Origin: Hermetia illucens
Lineage: Eukaryota > Arthropoda > Insecta > Diptera > Stratiomyidae
NCBI RefSeq assembly: GCF_905115235.1
Contig: NC_051850.1
Location: 9,829,841-9,893,840, forward strand
DNA: 64,000 nt
Direction: 5' to 3'
Part shown: piece by piece, positions 35,195-46,949 of the stretch
Numbering within the stretch: position 1 is the first letter of the stretch
Layout of the letters: each line of letters begins with the position of its first letter
Notes under the pieces: generated by a model
The model's input: the letters and a program-made list of their open reading frames with translations, nothing else
The model's database searches: none
What the model was told of the DNA's origin: nothing
Made by a program: the position numbers and the translations under genes

Positions 35195-38100
35195 ATCAAC
35201 CGCGCAACAACCGGTATCCGGTCTAGGCCTGCCTTAATAACGAACTCCAGACATCCCGGTTTTGCGCCGAGGTCCACCAATTCGATATCCTTAAAAGCTG
35301 TCTGGCGTCTTCTCCTACGCCATCGCTCCATCTCAGGCAGGGTCTGCCTCGTCTTCTTTTTTTACCATAGATACTGCCCTTTTAGACTTTCCAGTTTGGA
35401 TCATTCTCATCCATACGAATTAGATGACCCGCCTACCGCAACCTTTTAAGCCGGATTTTATCCACAACCAGACGGTCGTGGTATCACTCATAGATTTCGC
35501 TGCTATGTAGGCTACAGAATCGTTCATCCTCATGTAGGGGACCAATAATTCTCCGAAGGATTCTTCTCTCGAACGCGGCCCAGAGTTCACAATGTTTCTT
35601 GCTAAAAACCCAAGCCCCGAGGAATATAGGAGGAATTTTTTTTTTTTTTTTTTTGAGGAGGTGGAAATCTTCAAAAGACACTGGTCTAGACACACCAGCG
35701 TGTGGGATTTTTACCCACTAAAACCACCCCCGACTCCCTCCTTGCCCCACGGAACCACCATAAGGTATTACATCACGGGGCGGAGTCAGCTCACTCTAGC
35801 TTAATCCCATTTCTTCTATACGCGGCGCACGTGACCGTGCTTTTCTCCTTTCCTCTGCCTTTCCAATTTATCTTGAATAGATGCGATCATGGAGTTGACC
35901 GCATCCCAATTCTCTTGATGTGCTAGCATTTTCGGCACCAGATTTTCTGGTACCAGCACTTCTCCTAGAGTCTCCCCTTGATTCCTACTTTCTTCCACAA
36001 ATCTCGGACAGTGGAAGAATACATGCTCTGGGTGTTCTGGGACTCCATCACAATTTGGACAGTCAGGTGAGGTCTCCAATTTAAACCTGTGAAGGTGTTG
36101 GAGATATCCTCCATGTCCCGTGAGAAACTGGGTGAGATTATAATTAATCTCACCGTATCGTCTCTCAACCACTCCTTGATGGCAGGAATGAGCCTGTGAG
36201 TCCACCGACCCTTTCCCGAGCATTCCCACCGCTCTTGCCATCTATTTATGGATCTCTCCCTTTCAGCGTTCTTCGTCTGCGATAAGGGAGAGATTGGCTT
36301 CGCATGGTATATATTCGCCATCTCATCTGCCAAGATGTCAATCGGCATCATACCAGAGATGACGAATGCTGCATCATCTGAGACAGTCCTGAAGGCAGAG
36401 CATACCCTCAGAGCTGTCCTCCTGTAGACTGCATTCAGTTTGCTAGTGTTAACTGACATCCGCAATGCCTCGCTCCAAACTGGGGTCGCATAGAGCATGA
36501 TTGAGGTCACCACTCTGGTTATAAGCAACCTAGAGGTATACCGTGGCCCTCCCACGTTCGGCATCATCCTCGCCAGGGCCATACTGGCAGTGGATGATTT
36601 ATCAAAAACATACTGTACGTGTTGCTTATAGCTGAGCTTCCTGTCTATCACCACCCCCAAGTACCAGCATTTGACAGCACCGATTGCCTCGCTTGAGTAT
36701 AACTCAGCATCTTCAAGATGCTTTGCGACAACAACCAGTGCTATGTCGTCAGCGTAACCCACCACTGCGGCTTCCTCCGGAAGGGGAAGATTAAGTATAT
36801 CGTTGTACATGATGTTCCACAGTAGTGGGCCCAATACGGAGCCCTGTGGGACACCCGCGGAAACAACGTACTCCTGCGCTCCGTCATCATTGTCATACCA
36901 GAGCCTCCTTTCAGTTAAGTAACTATCGATGATAGCAGCGAGGTAGGCGGGAATACCAACCTTCGCTAGGGATTTGTGTATTAGATTCCAGTTGGCCGAA
37001 TTGAATGCATTTTTCACGTCCAGGGTTACTACCACGCAATATTTGCTGGTACTACCCTTTCCGTGAATTGCATCTTCGACCAGGCCAGTAACCAATTTGA
37101 TGGCATCAATGGTTGATCTGGCTTTTCGGAACCCATACCGCCGATCTGAAAGGCCGCCTTGGCTCTTAACAACCGGGAGTAATCTATTATAGATTACCCG
37201 CTCTAACATTTTCCCCACCGTGTCCAAAAGACATATGGGTCGGTATGAGGATGGTTCACCTGGAGGTTTACCAGGCTTAGGCAGAAGTACCAACTTCTGT
37301 CGCTTCCAAGCCGCCGGAAATATTCCTTCGGACATGCACGCTTCGAACAACTCAGCGAACATGTCCGGCCTAGATTTCACGGCAAGCTTAAGTGCCTTAT
37401 TCAGTACTCCGTCCAGGCCTGGCGCTTTATTGTCTCCTATTCTGCCGCAGATCTCCAGCAGTTCGTCTCTGGTGACTGGAGGAATTGCCGTCACATTCAG
37501 AGGTGGTTGGAATATGTCGGTGCTCTCCTCTTGCTGGGGGAATAACCCCTGGATGATTTTCAGCAAGAGGGTGGGGCACGTGATTTGCGGAGAGGTACGA
37601 CCTCTGAATCGTCCCATCACGATTCTATAAGCACTCCCCCACGGGTTTATATCCGCTTCTGAGCAGAGCTCCTTAAAGCATTTCCTCTTGCTTCGCTGGA
37701 TGGCGAGCTTGCCTTGTAGGCGCACTCTTTCTGCCCTTGATCGACTCTACCTACCGCCCTCTGAGCCGCTCTTCTGGCTCGGTGGCAGGCTGATCGAAAA
37801 CCGGTCAGTTCATCATTCCACCAGTAGTTTGGTCTTCTACGGGGGAATGAGCACCTCCTAGGCATGGACGCGTCACATGTTTGGCGATGCATTGAGCCAG
37901 ATGGACGGCTCTCATAGTCTTCTACAGTAAGAGTTTTTGTAAGCTGACATAGGCTCTGTTGGCTGCCAACAACCGTGCGCAGTTTTCACAGTCATAGCTG
38001 TTCTCGGTTGCGATTTCGCGCCGCCTGCTCGATCTGGATGAAGGTACACTGTACATCTCGGGTTGCTCTTCCCATAATGAAAATATCGTGAGCTTAGGCC

Positions 38101-39306
38101 GCTAGCTGGGTAGAAATCAAGAGGATGGTTCCTCTTGCATTCACATCTGCATCGCGAATCACTTTCTCGAGGGCCAGGTTAAAGAGGACGCATGATAAGG
38201 CATCCCCTTGCCTTAGACCGTTGTTGATGTTGACTAGTCTCGAGAGGGATCCCGTTGTTTTTATCTGAACTCGCACATTGGTCAGGGTCAGCTTAGTCAC
38301 TCTTATCAATTTCGTCAGGATACCGAATTCTCTCATGGCCGTGTACAATTTTACTCTGGCTGTGGTGTCATAGGCGGCTTTAAAGTCGATAAAAAGGTGG
38401 TCATATTCTAGCAGTTTTTCTATTATTTGCCATATAGGGAAAATGTCATCTGTTGCTGATTTGCCTGGAATGAACTCTCTTTGGTATGGGCCAATGATGT
38501 TCTGGGCGTACGGGCCAATCCGACTTAGCAAAATAGCGGAGAATATCTAATAGATGGTACTCAACAACTTGATACTTCCATAATTGCTGCACTGCGTAAT
38601 ATCCCCCTTTTTATGTATGGGACAAGTAATGCTTCGTTACCAATCGTCAGACAGTAACTCGCTGTTCCAGACCTTGAGTATTAATTAATGAACTGTTTGG
38701 TGTAACTGGTGTCGCCTCTATATTTAACCAATTCGGCTGTAATCCCATCGGCTCCTGGCGACTTACGGTTTTTGAGCCGATGCATTGCATTCCAAGCTTG
38801 GTGGTGACAGTATTTGTCAGTTGTCTTCAGTTGTCGAGACCTCCAATTGGTCGATGTTTCATCAAAATACTCATCCCATCGCTCCGATATGCCCATTCTG
38901 TCGGAAATCAGATTTCCCTCTTTTTCTGAGCAGGATGCACATGTAGGTATATAAGGCTTCATGCTGCTGACTTGTTGGTAAAGCTTGCATGCCTGGTGCA
39001 ATTGCTCCCTGTACTTTTCGAGATCACAGACCAGTTAGTTCTCCCAGGTTTCCTTCCTACCCCGCAGCCTGAAGGACCAGTTGGTACAATTTGTCCCGTA
39101 TTTAGGCAAGGGAGATTCGCCTTCATTCTTCTCCGTCTGCAGCTTTTATTAAGAAAGAGCTCGCAGCGATCACCACGTGGAGGTGGAGATAGGATTTGCT
39201 GGTAGAGCTGTTGGTGTTAGTTCAACAGGCGTTTCCCAGGTTTTACACTCCATCGTTGGTACCTATCCACGTTTTGCCCTGAGACCTGTACCACCCTTTG
39301 ACCGCT
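35195..39306 (-). mobile_element. RTE-A LINE copy 2, interrupted by an R1 insertion
   Basis: Read on the minus strand it starts with the 5' region at 39,040-39,306, which matches 61,010-61,250 of copy 1. It then jumps straight to sequence matching 62,475 onward, so the whole endonuclease (about 1.2 kb) is deleted. Reverse-transcriptase sequence follows (SPGADGITAELVK, HLFIDFKAAYDTT, NNGLRQGDALSCVLFN) to 37,923. An R1 LINE then intervenes, and the C-terminal block resumes at 35,635 down to 35,195. It has several frameshifts. Confidence 0.8.
35636..37922 (-). mobile_element. R1-clade LINE, 5'-truncated but well preserved, nested in RTE-A
   Basis: A 586-codon minus frame (35,965-37,725) gives the linker, a full reverse transcriptase with TLDVKNAFNSANW (block A), GVPQGSVLGPLLWN (block B) and GYADDIALV (block C), and the start of the C-terminal domain. 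A single frameshift near 36,170 moves the rest (INYNLTQFLTGHG and a CPNCDGVPEHPEHVFFHC zinc-binding block) into another frame ending at 35,816. About 50-60 residues usual after block C seem to be missing in frame near 36,685. Its 3' tail is a 19-base A run (T on the plus strand, 35,636-35,654). ORF1 and endonuclease are absent through 5' truncation. Confidence 0.87.
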
Positions 39307-39309
39307 GGA

Positions 39310-40345
39310 TGCTACTTAGTACTACTGGCTATTTATCCCAATTTTATATGGATAAATCCACTTGAATCTTCGGAGATTCCATTCCGGAAGCTATTTGGCT
39401 CTCCGTCCTTGCCCTTGTCGGAAATCCTAAGTGGAGGAGTATACACTGATAAGATTTTATTTAATTCAAATTGTAACGTTCCGGACACGATCCGGTTTTA
39501 TTACGGTACACAAGGTGAAAAAGTTGTCCTTTATAACAATATCCCTTCTGCCATTTTTTCACCTTGGAGGTTTAACTATGTCAAAACCAGAAAGCCAAAC
39601 AATAAGATTGCCGCTCACCGTATTGTTTAACCTTATCATTGACGCTTCCGCCCGTTTGTCAATCTGTACTCTACTGATATCGAATTTGAATGCCTAGGTT
39701 ATCCTTTGTCCTTGCTGTCATGCTGGAAAGCTAGAAGTGACAATCCATAATAACGAAGATTTATTATTGATCTGTCAGGTGATATAGATCTCGGTGCCAA
39801 TGCCACCGAAACTAAAATGGAAACTTTTATCGGCACCTCAATATTTTTGGCTTCAATCTTAGGTCACTTTCTCTTCTAGATAGCATACCTCCCGCCTTGA
39901 CCACATGGAAATATTCACTGAAGTACTCCAAAACTCATCTGGGGAGGAGAGAAACTGCGGCTCAGAAGACCAAAAGTATAGTCCAACTTTCTTTCTCTCC
40001 CTTAACTCACTAATATCGCTTCTTCTCACCGACCAGCTTGCAGACATGCTGCTCAACGTAATCTTGTCTGACGTTACTCATTTCATAAATTTAGATAATG
40101 AAATCTAAGCGTTAAATTACTGTACAGCTTGATAATGCCACATGAAAATAAACGTTTCGTAGTAATCTAATTTTACATACCATGTTGCACTTGGGAACAC
40201 TGTTAAGATGAAATCGAATTTTCAAGCATAATCATATCATAAATCATCCACCGCGATGAATACTCGTGTTATTTGGTCATCGACAAAGGTGTCAAACTGA
40301 ATACACGTTTTCTTTTTTTCACGAATCTCAATATTTGATAGCATG
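39310..40345. other. AT-rich intergenic stretch
   Basis: No gene or element was recognised over about 1 kb. Short open frames lack motifs. Confidence 0.4.
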
Positions 40346-40369
40346 ACAGATAGGGTTGCAAAACTTGCA

Positions 40370-40592
40370 CGGCTCGCTCAATAAGGCCTGGTTACTCTGG
40401 GTCCCATAATGAGGCGACGGATGAGCTGGCCAGAAAAGCAGCACGGACGCGGTTAGATCAACCAAACCCTTTGTGTGAACTCGGAAATGAATTACTGGCT
40501 GCGACGTTGAACAACAAAGAGGAACCGCTAAGGGAGCTGCACTGGGAGAAGCTAGCAAGAATGAAGCACCTTTTATAGTAGGAGTAGGCCCA
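40370..40592 (+). mobile_element. LOA/I-type LINE scrap (RNase H end)
   Basis: The plus frame reads WVPGHNEATDELARKAA, the last RNase H block (WVPGH..NE.AD) found in LOA/I-type LINEs. A related block is found in the fragment at about 46,280-46,350. It ends at the junction with R1 sequence of the opposite strand. Confidence 0.65.
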
Positions 40593-40594
40593 CA

Positions 40595-42720
40595 AATATT
40601 CGCAGCATTTTTGCAAGTGCCGTGGTGGCACTGGCTGCCTTTTGGCATGCATATTCTAGGTGTTCCCTAAAACTCCATTTAGTATCAATTATCACCACCA
40701 CCGGCTTCCACTTTCACACTCCTGCCGTTTGTCTTTAAGGCCCCCGTTTCCGTGCCATCCAAGGCCAGCCCATCTCTTTCTAGCCAGGGCTTTGTCGCTC
40801 TTACTGTTTTCGTCGCGTAGACCTCCACATCTTCTGGGTATTTTGCTGTAACAACCACAGATATGTCATCAGCAAAGTCGACAATCGTAAGCCCCTCTGG
40901 GACGGGAAGAGCAAGCACCACATTATACATAACATTCTACAACAGGGGACAAAGAACCGATTCCTGTGGTACCCCGGCTGTAACAATATACTCTTTGAGA
41001 CCTCTTTGAGAGATAGTTTTTTTGACATCCAGCGCCAAAACGGCACAACAGCCAACAGAAATCAGTGCACCTTTCGCCAGGTTTATTACCATGCCAATTG
41101 CGTCCACCGTAGAGCTTGCTCTTTGGAAACCAAGCTGGCGTTCCGACAAACCATTACTGGCTTCGGCGATGGATAGGAGCCTATTGTAGATGACTCTCTC
41201 CATCATCTTCCCCATTGTATCCAGTAGACAGAGAGGACGATACGATGCTGGTATTCCAGGTGGCTTGTCAGGTTTCGGAAGCAACACCAACTTTTACTTT
41301 TTCCACGCCATCAAAACCTGGGGCCTTGTTGTCACGGATCCTACCACATATTTCCCGCATTTCCTCCACAGTTACTAGGGGTATTATGCCCTCATTTAGC
41401 TGGACAACCATTTGCTTCTCCTATTTTCGTGGTGAGAGAACAGAGTGGTGACAATCTGTTTCAGGAGGCGCGGGCAGATAGCCTGGGGTGATCGCCGCAG
41501 CTTTAGGTTTATGTCGGCATGGTCACACAGCTTTTTGAAACAGATCTTTTTGCGCCTCCGAATGGTTTTTTTTAGGCGGACATGCAGGTGCCTCTTTCTC
41601 TTCTCCCGACCATCGCCACCAGGTTTTCGCCTGAGCCTCTGGCAAAAATTCCTTGCTCGCCCTTATGGACGTAGTAGCATCGCATGCTTCCGTCACCCAT
41701 AGAGTGATTTGGGTGGCTTTTTGTCTAGCCGTATCATTCAAGGATATGTCGGGTTTGAGCGCCCCGGAAACGTGCCTTCTTCGAAACCTCTCGCTGTTCA
41801 GCCGAGCATACCACTTTTAATTCTGCGAAGACCTTTTTCGAGCGCGATCCACTCTTCATTTCTATGCAGTTGCCTGGTGGTGAGTATAGTCCTCACTGAC
41901 GTGCTAAGCGACTCTGCTCAGGTCCACTATAGACCCCAGGCTCCTTCCCCGGAATTTTTCGAGGAGAACACGTCCCCTCACATTAGTTACCCGGCCCACG
42001 TATTAAAATCGCCTGCTATTATGGTCGACCGACGTCCTCTTGCATCAAAAGCCAGAGCGGCAAGCATCTGCTTATACTTGACAAGTGTAGCGCTGGGTAA
42101 AGCATAGCAGCTGTAGATGTGGACACCTTTCACTTTCGCTCTGATGAGGCCTTCTTCCGAGTGCTCCATTATTTCCTCCCAAGCTTGTTCTCCCCAAGCC
42201 CATAACGCTGCTTGGCTTGTTTGGTCTTTGATCCAAATGGTACCATCGTGATTTCGATATGACTCACCTATTACAGCCACATCGATGTTTTTGTCGCGCC
42301 AATTCGCAGTGGTTGAGGTTGATTTTTAACAACCTCATCTGCGATTTGTGATAAGGGCTTTGTTTGAGTTTGAGTGCTGTTTCTCCTGGTAGGCTGATAA
42401 TGGCCGTTTGTGTTCCCCCGTAGGCTTTCTTCAGCGTTTTCACCTCTGATTCTTGTCCGGAAAGGTCGAACTACTTTTCCACCGTTTTGAAAACCTCCTC
42501 CTTTATGATGACTTCATCTATATCTTTGCAGATTATAGTGATCTCCGCTTGCTAGACCCTTCACATCGTTGGGAAATGACAATCACCTCCGGTGTTATCT
42601 TCCCCCGATTGTTTCCTTTCTTTCCACTTGCCTCCAGGCTTCCGCATCCGCCTTTGAAGATCCGGTCCCTTTTCTCGAGGTCGCCGCTGCAAAAGTTTAG
42701 CTGGCAGCTTCAGTCATAGT
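40595..42720 (-). mobile_element. R1-clade LINE relic with ORF1, endonuclease and reverse transcriptase
   Basis: Minus strand: an ORF1 end (KTLKKAYGGTQTA, about 42,390-42,430), then the start of ORF2 (LLKINLNHCE), an endonuclease with VHIYSCYALPS and IIAGDFNTWAG (41,987-42,280), and reverse transcriptase at 40,685-41,290 (RPLCLLDTMGKMMERVIYNR, GVPQESVLCPLL, DFADDISVVV). The 3' part is cut off at 40,595. The order shows ORF1 without its zinc knuckles and loss of sequence between endonuclease and reverse transcriptase. It has many stops and frameshifts. Confidence 0.75.
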
Positions 42721-42764
42721 TCTCATGTGCTCCGCCTTTTTAGGAGTTAAATCTTTTTTCCAAG

Positions 42765-43310
42765 AGTTCACGGTTTTTTTTTTGCTAAGAACCCAAGTCT
42801 CCGAGGAATACGTAAGGACTAGCAAGATCCGTAAGAGCTTTGACCCTATGGTAGGACGTTTCGAGCGGAATAGTTTTTGTAAGCTGAAATAGACTCCGTT
42901 TGGCCAGTGCGGTTGGATGTTGTTGGTTGGTTGGTTTTCGGTGCTGACGTTGACACCATATACTTTGTCTTGCCTTCATTGATGTGTAGCCCGTGATCTC
43001 GCACCTACTCGATGTGGAAGTTTGTTCTTCCCATGGTGTCCATATCGTCAGCATAGCAGTAGTTAGGTGGACTTAAAGAGGATCGTACCTCTTGCATTCA
43101 CCTCAACATCATGGACCACTTTCTCGAGGGCCAGGTTAAAGAGGACGCATGATAGGGCATCCCCTTATCGTAGACCGTTGTTGATGTCGAATGGTCTTGA
43201 GAGTGATCCTGCTGCTTTTATCTGGCCTCGCACATTACTCAGGGTCAGCTTAGTCAGTTTTATTAATTTCACTCTCATGGTAACAGAGTTGGCGCCCAAC
43301 GTGAAGCTAC
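42765..43310 (-). mobile_element. RTE-A LINE fragment, copy 3
   Basis: This matches RTE-A copy 1 at about 63,050-63,680 in reverse. It includes the RQGDALSCVLFN-coding segment (about 43,105-43,165), the segment after block C, and the start of the C-terminal region. It is broken by small indels and shortened within. Confidence 0.75.
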
Positions 43311-43489
43311 AGATATTGCATACGTAACTGTGTATTTAGTTATAGTTTAGTTTCTTATTTGGTAATAAAAAACTGTGAGCGCCCACAGCGGCCATAAGGT
43401 TTAGTTCATTTTTTTTTGTTAAGTTATAAAATTGTTTTCCATTCATTTTTTTTTTTCAATCTTCTTATTACTGTTCACACTAAAAATTA

Positions 43490-43793
43490 CTCTGGAAGAC
43501 ACATGTCAGTAACACTTGTCGGAAAGCCACGAGGGCTCTGATGACTTGTAGATCCATAGCAGGAAAAAAATGGGGTTGTAGCCCGAAGATACTACTTTGG
43601 ATATATACTGCAATAGTAAGACCAATGATTACCTATGGAGCGGTAATCTGGGCAGAAAGGACCGAACTCAGCACACAAGCCAGGGAATTACATAATGTCC
43701 TAAGGCTGGCTTGCGTGTGTGTCAGTAGGGCAATGAGGATATGCCCACCGGCATCCCTGGAGGTCCTTCTGGGATTTTTTTTCGGGTAAGGTA
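43490..43793 (+). mobile_element. LOA/I-type LINE fragment 1
   Basis: The plus frame 43,541-43,789 has CSPKILLWIYTAIVRPMITYGAV..., the conserved stretch after the reverse transcriptase in LOA/I/Jockey-type LINEs. The same stretch is repeated at 45,727-45,950. The 3' side stops abruptly before the RNase H region. Confidence 0.7.
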
Positions 43794-43849
43794 GGTGAAT
43801 GCATTTACGCACACAATGTTGGACTCCCGATTCGGTACGTGGTCGGACT

Positions 43850-45690
43850 ACCAACTAAACACCTCCCCATCGTCATAGACCTAGCCTGGAACCGTTTGTC
43901 AGATTGCTTCGGGCTAGTTCCCAAACTGTCCCGCCTTGTGGAGCCTTCAAATCACCAACGGGAGGGAAGAGGAGGAAAGGAACTGTCAGTTCAAGGAACC
44001 CCCTGCCATCCGGCTCCTCCATCGGTCGAGTTCTATCTCCCCACGGTTCCACCTGTCAGCAGTCCTCAGCATATGTTCGATAATGTTGTCTGGCGAGAGA
44101 TCCCCTATGTTTAAATAGAGCTGCTGACGAACTCCACCCCACCTTCCACAAGAAAATGTGGTGGGCGTCGTCCACAACTCCATTGCAAAACACACAATCC
44201 GGAGATCGCGCCTTTCCAATCTTGTGCAAGTAAGACTGAAAACTTCCATGCCCACTTAAAAATGGGGTAAGGAAATAGTCAGTCTTACCATGCTTCCGAT
44301 TCAGCCACGCACCTACGTTGCCAATGAGCTGCGCAGTCCATCTGCCTCTAGTTTCATTTTGCCAGGAGAGCCGCCATTCGTCTAGAGTGCATTACCGTTC
44401 TTCGCAAGCAACCACCTCCCTTTGCTCATCTCCCTTGCGCTTGTATATGGCTTGACGCTCCTTAGCAAGAAGAGGGGAATCACTGCCGCGATCACCATCA
44501 CGGCCGGTTCAGAGACAGTGCGGTACGCAGACGCCACCCACAAAGCTCCTCGTCTCTGTACTTCCGCGAGGCGTTTACGATATACCTCCTTGTTAAGAGC
44601 GCCAGCCCATAATGCGCCGTAGATCAGGACAGACTGCAATGAACTCATCAGGAGACGTTGCCTGCAAAACGAAGGACCCCAATGTTTGCCATTAGCCTAC
44701 TTAACGCCGAAACTCCAGCTGCAGCCTCGTTCGCTGCTGCTTTGATTTGCGCAAAATAATGCTCATCTCTATTCAAGAGTCAACCCGAGGTACTTTACCG
44801 CTAATTTTGATTCGATTATCGACTCGCCGAACGATATGGGACGCAGGGTCGGAATTCTCTTTTTAGTCAGGATGACTACTTCGGTTTTTTCCAGTGCAAG
44901 ATTGAAACCATGAGTAGTCATCCATCCGCTTACCCGTCGCATCAATATGCCGAGTCTGTTTTGCGCCTGTTCGACAGTGCGTTCAGCAACAAGGCAGCAA
45001 CAGCAGGAACACCATCCGTCGAGTTCGGCGGCTTTGTGCCTCTGCTCGTCGAACGGCGTCCACGACTTGCATGACAGCATCAATTGTGGATCTCCCATCT
45101 CTAAAACCAAACTGCCGGGGAGATAAATCTGCGGCAGCGTGTATCGCTTGAGCGAGTCTACTTCTGATGAGCTTTTCGAGCAATTTCCTAGCAGTGTCAA
45201 GCATACATAGTGGGCGGTATTAAGACGGCAACTCGGGGTCGCCTTTCCTTTTGCCTTCTTTCAGGCAAGCGTTGAATGCGCCGAGCAGTAGGTCTAGCCG
45301 GTGTTGGAATACCAGTTTGTATACCTCTGCTGGAACACCATCCTAGCGCCTTCTTGTCTTTCATAGAGAGGACTGTCTGTTGCAACTCTTTTATAGAGAA
45401 AAGTGGACAGTCCTCTGCGCTCTCCGCACCGACGTCATCATCCCATACGGGGTGCGCAGGGAAGAGTGCCCTTACAATGCGGTCCATCTGCTCGGCCTTA
45501 AGTGAACAGGGTTTCCGCAGAGCCTCGATTTTTCGGGTTACCAGTTTGTAACCGTGTCCCCACGGATCCCCATTCACCTCGTCGACCAGATTTTGAAAGC
45601 AGCGAGCTTTGCTCTTGTTTATTGCGCTGCGGAGTCTCCTTTTGACTGATTTGTACTCCGTCATTATGGTACATATCCTCCCGGTCGCCT
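43850..45690 (-). mobile_element. R1-clade LINE relic (second subfamily)
   Basis: Minus strand: linker (NKSKARCFQNLVDEVNGDPWG), reverse-transcriptase start (MLDTARKLLEKLI, LSPRQFGFRDGRSTIDA), the block after the catalytic core (LALEKTEVVILTKKR, VKYLGLTLE), and the C-terminal part to about 43,990. Blocks A-C of the reverse transcriptase (the catalytic aspartates) are not found, so a core deletion near 44,990-45,050 is likely. Frames are broken at least four times. It lies between two copies of the same LOA/I-type segment. Confidence 0.7.
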
Positions 45691-45724
45691 AGACGTGGTG
45701 TTAAGTGGCGGAGCCTGTGACACT

Positions 45725-46905
45725 CCTTCCGGTTGCAGCCCGAAGATACTACTTTGGATATACTCGTATACTGCAATAGTAAGGCCAATGATTACCTATG
45801 GAGCGGTAATGTGCGCAGAAAGAACCGAACACAGCACACAAGCCAGGGAATTACATAAGGTCCAAAGGCTGACTTGCGTGTGTATCAGTCGAGCAATGAG
45901 GACATGCCCAACGGCATCCCTGAAGGTCCTTCTGGGATTAACCCCTCTCGGGGTATCAGTGAGGTAGGGAGCTGCCTAAATCGAAGGAAGATTGATATTC
46001 TTTCTAGGCCGTGTCCCGAATTACTGATACCAAGGAATAACATGAAAACGAGGTTTCATTTCGATAAGAAGTTTGAAACACGTTGGAGTAACAAGGCAAA
46101 CTGGGAGGGCGTGGTTGCGACATATGGCTTAAACCAACAACTGATTACTTGGTACATTTGTCCAAGGAAAATGTACTTTGAGCCAATGCCTTTAACCTCC
46201 AAAGGAACTACAGAGGGCAAAACATAGCTACTCTCACCAATGGCCAAGCGGCTAGTCCAAGAAGGTCTGGATACTTTGGGTTCCAGACCACGTTAGGCTG
46301 GAAGGCAACGAGGTAGCGGACGAACTAGCCAAGGAGGGAGCAGGGATGCTTTTACACGAGCCAGAACCCTTCTGTGGAATCGGAAACGGTTAAATAGCTA
46401 TGAATCTAAGAAATGAAGAGGAACGGCTAGGGGATGGAGCAGTCCAGGGTGGTTAATGGGAGGATGCAAACCCATACGCACAGAGGATTGCTTATACCTC
46501 ACCAAAAAGAACCTCCGAATCATAGTGGGAATTCTCAGTGGTCATTGGTGGCTGAACTATCACCTAGGGAAGCTAGGGATATCTACGGACACTGCCTGAA
46601 GGTTTTGTGAGGACTGTGACGAAACCTCTAGACACGTCCTGGGACGTGGCTGGTCGAGGCATCTGGGAGAACACTTAATACCAGATGCAAAGCTGAAAAA
46701 TCTGGAAGTAGGGAACATACTAAAGTTCCTGACGGTTATAGGCCTGCTTGAGATACTATGATCAATAGGTACACTATAATCAGTAAAAGGGGTACAATAA
46801 TTCTTTAGGGACGCGGTGCGTCTTTCTCTTCACAGAATGCACGCCACCGCAGCGTCTCAGGGGGTAGGTAAAGAAAGTGCAGTAACTTTGTAGTCTTGCA
46901 GATTA
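45725..46905 (+). mobile_element. LOA/I-type LINE fragment 2 with RNase H and 3' end
   Basis: It begins with the same CSPKILLWIY block as 43.5 kb and continues through a KTRFHFDKKFETRWSN region and an RNase H remnant. The C-terminal zinc-knuckle-like tail (FCEDCDETSRHVLG) follows at about 46,600-46,640 and the end LKFLTVIGLLE at 46,720-46,755. Several stops and frameshifts are present. Confidence 0.65.
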
Positions 46906-46949
46906 CTCACTAAGGAAGCTATCCCAACACCTGGCAACTAGGGATAAAA

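Noticed and set aside
35636-35654. 19-base T run as a pol III terminator or simple repeat
   Set aside because: It lies exactly at the 3' junction of a minus-strand R1 LINE and is better explained as that element's A tail.
43490-46905. One LOA/I-type LINE split by an R1 insertion
   Set aside because: The two outer pieces overlap in content by about 240 bases and differ in sequence, so they are two copies, not two halves.
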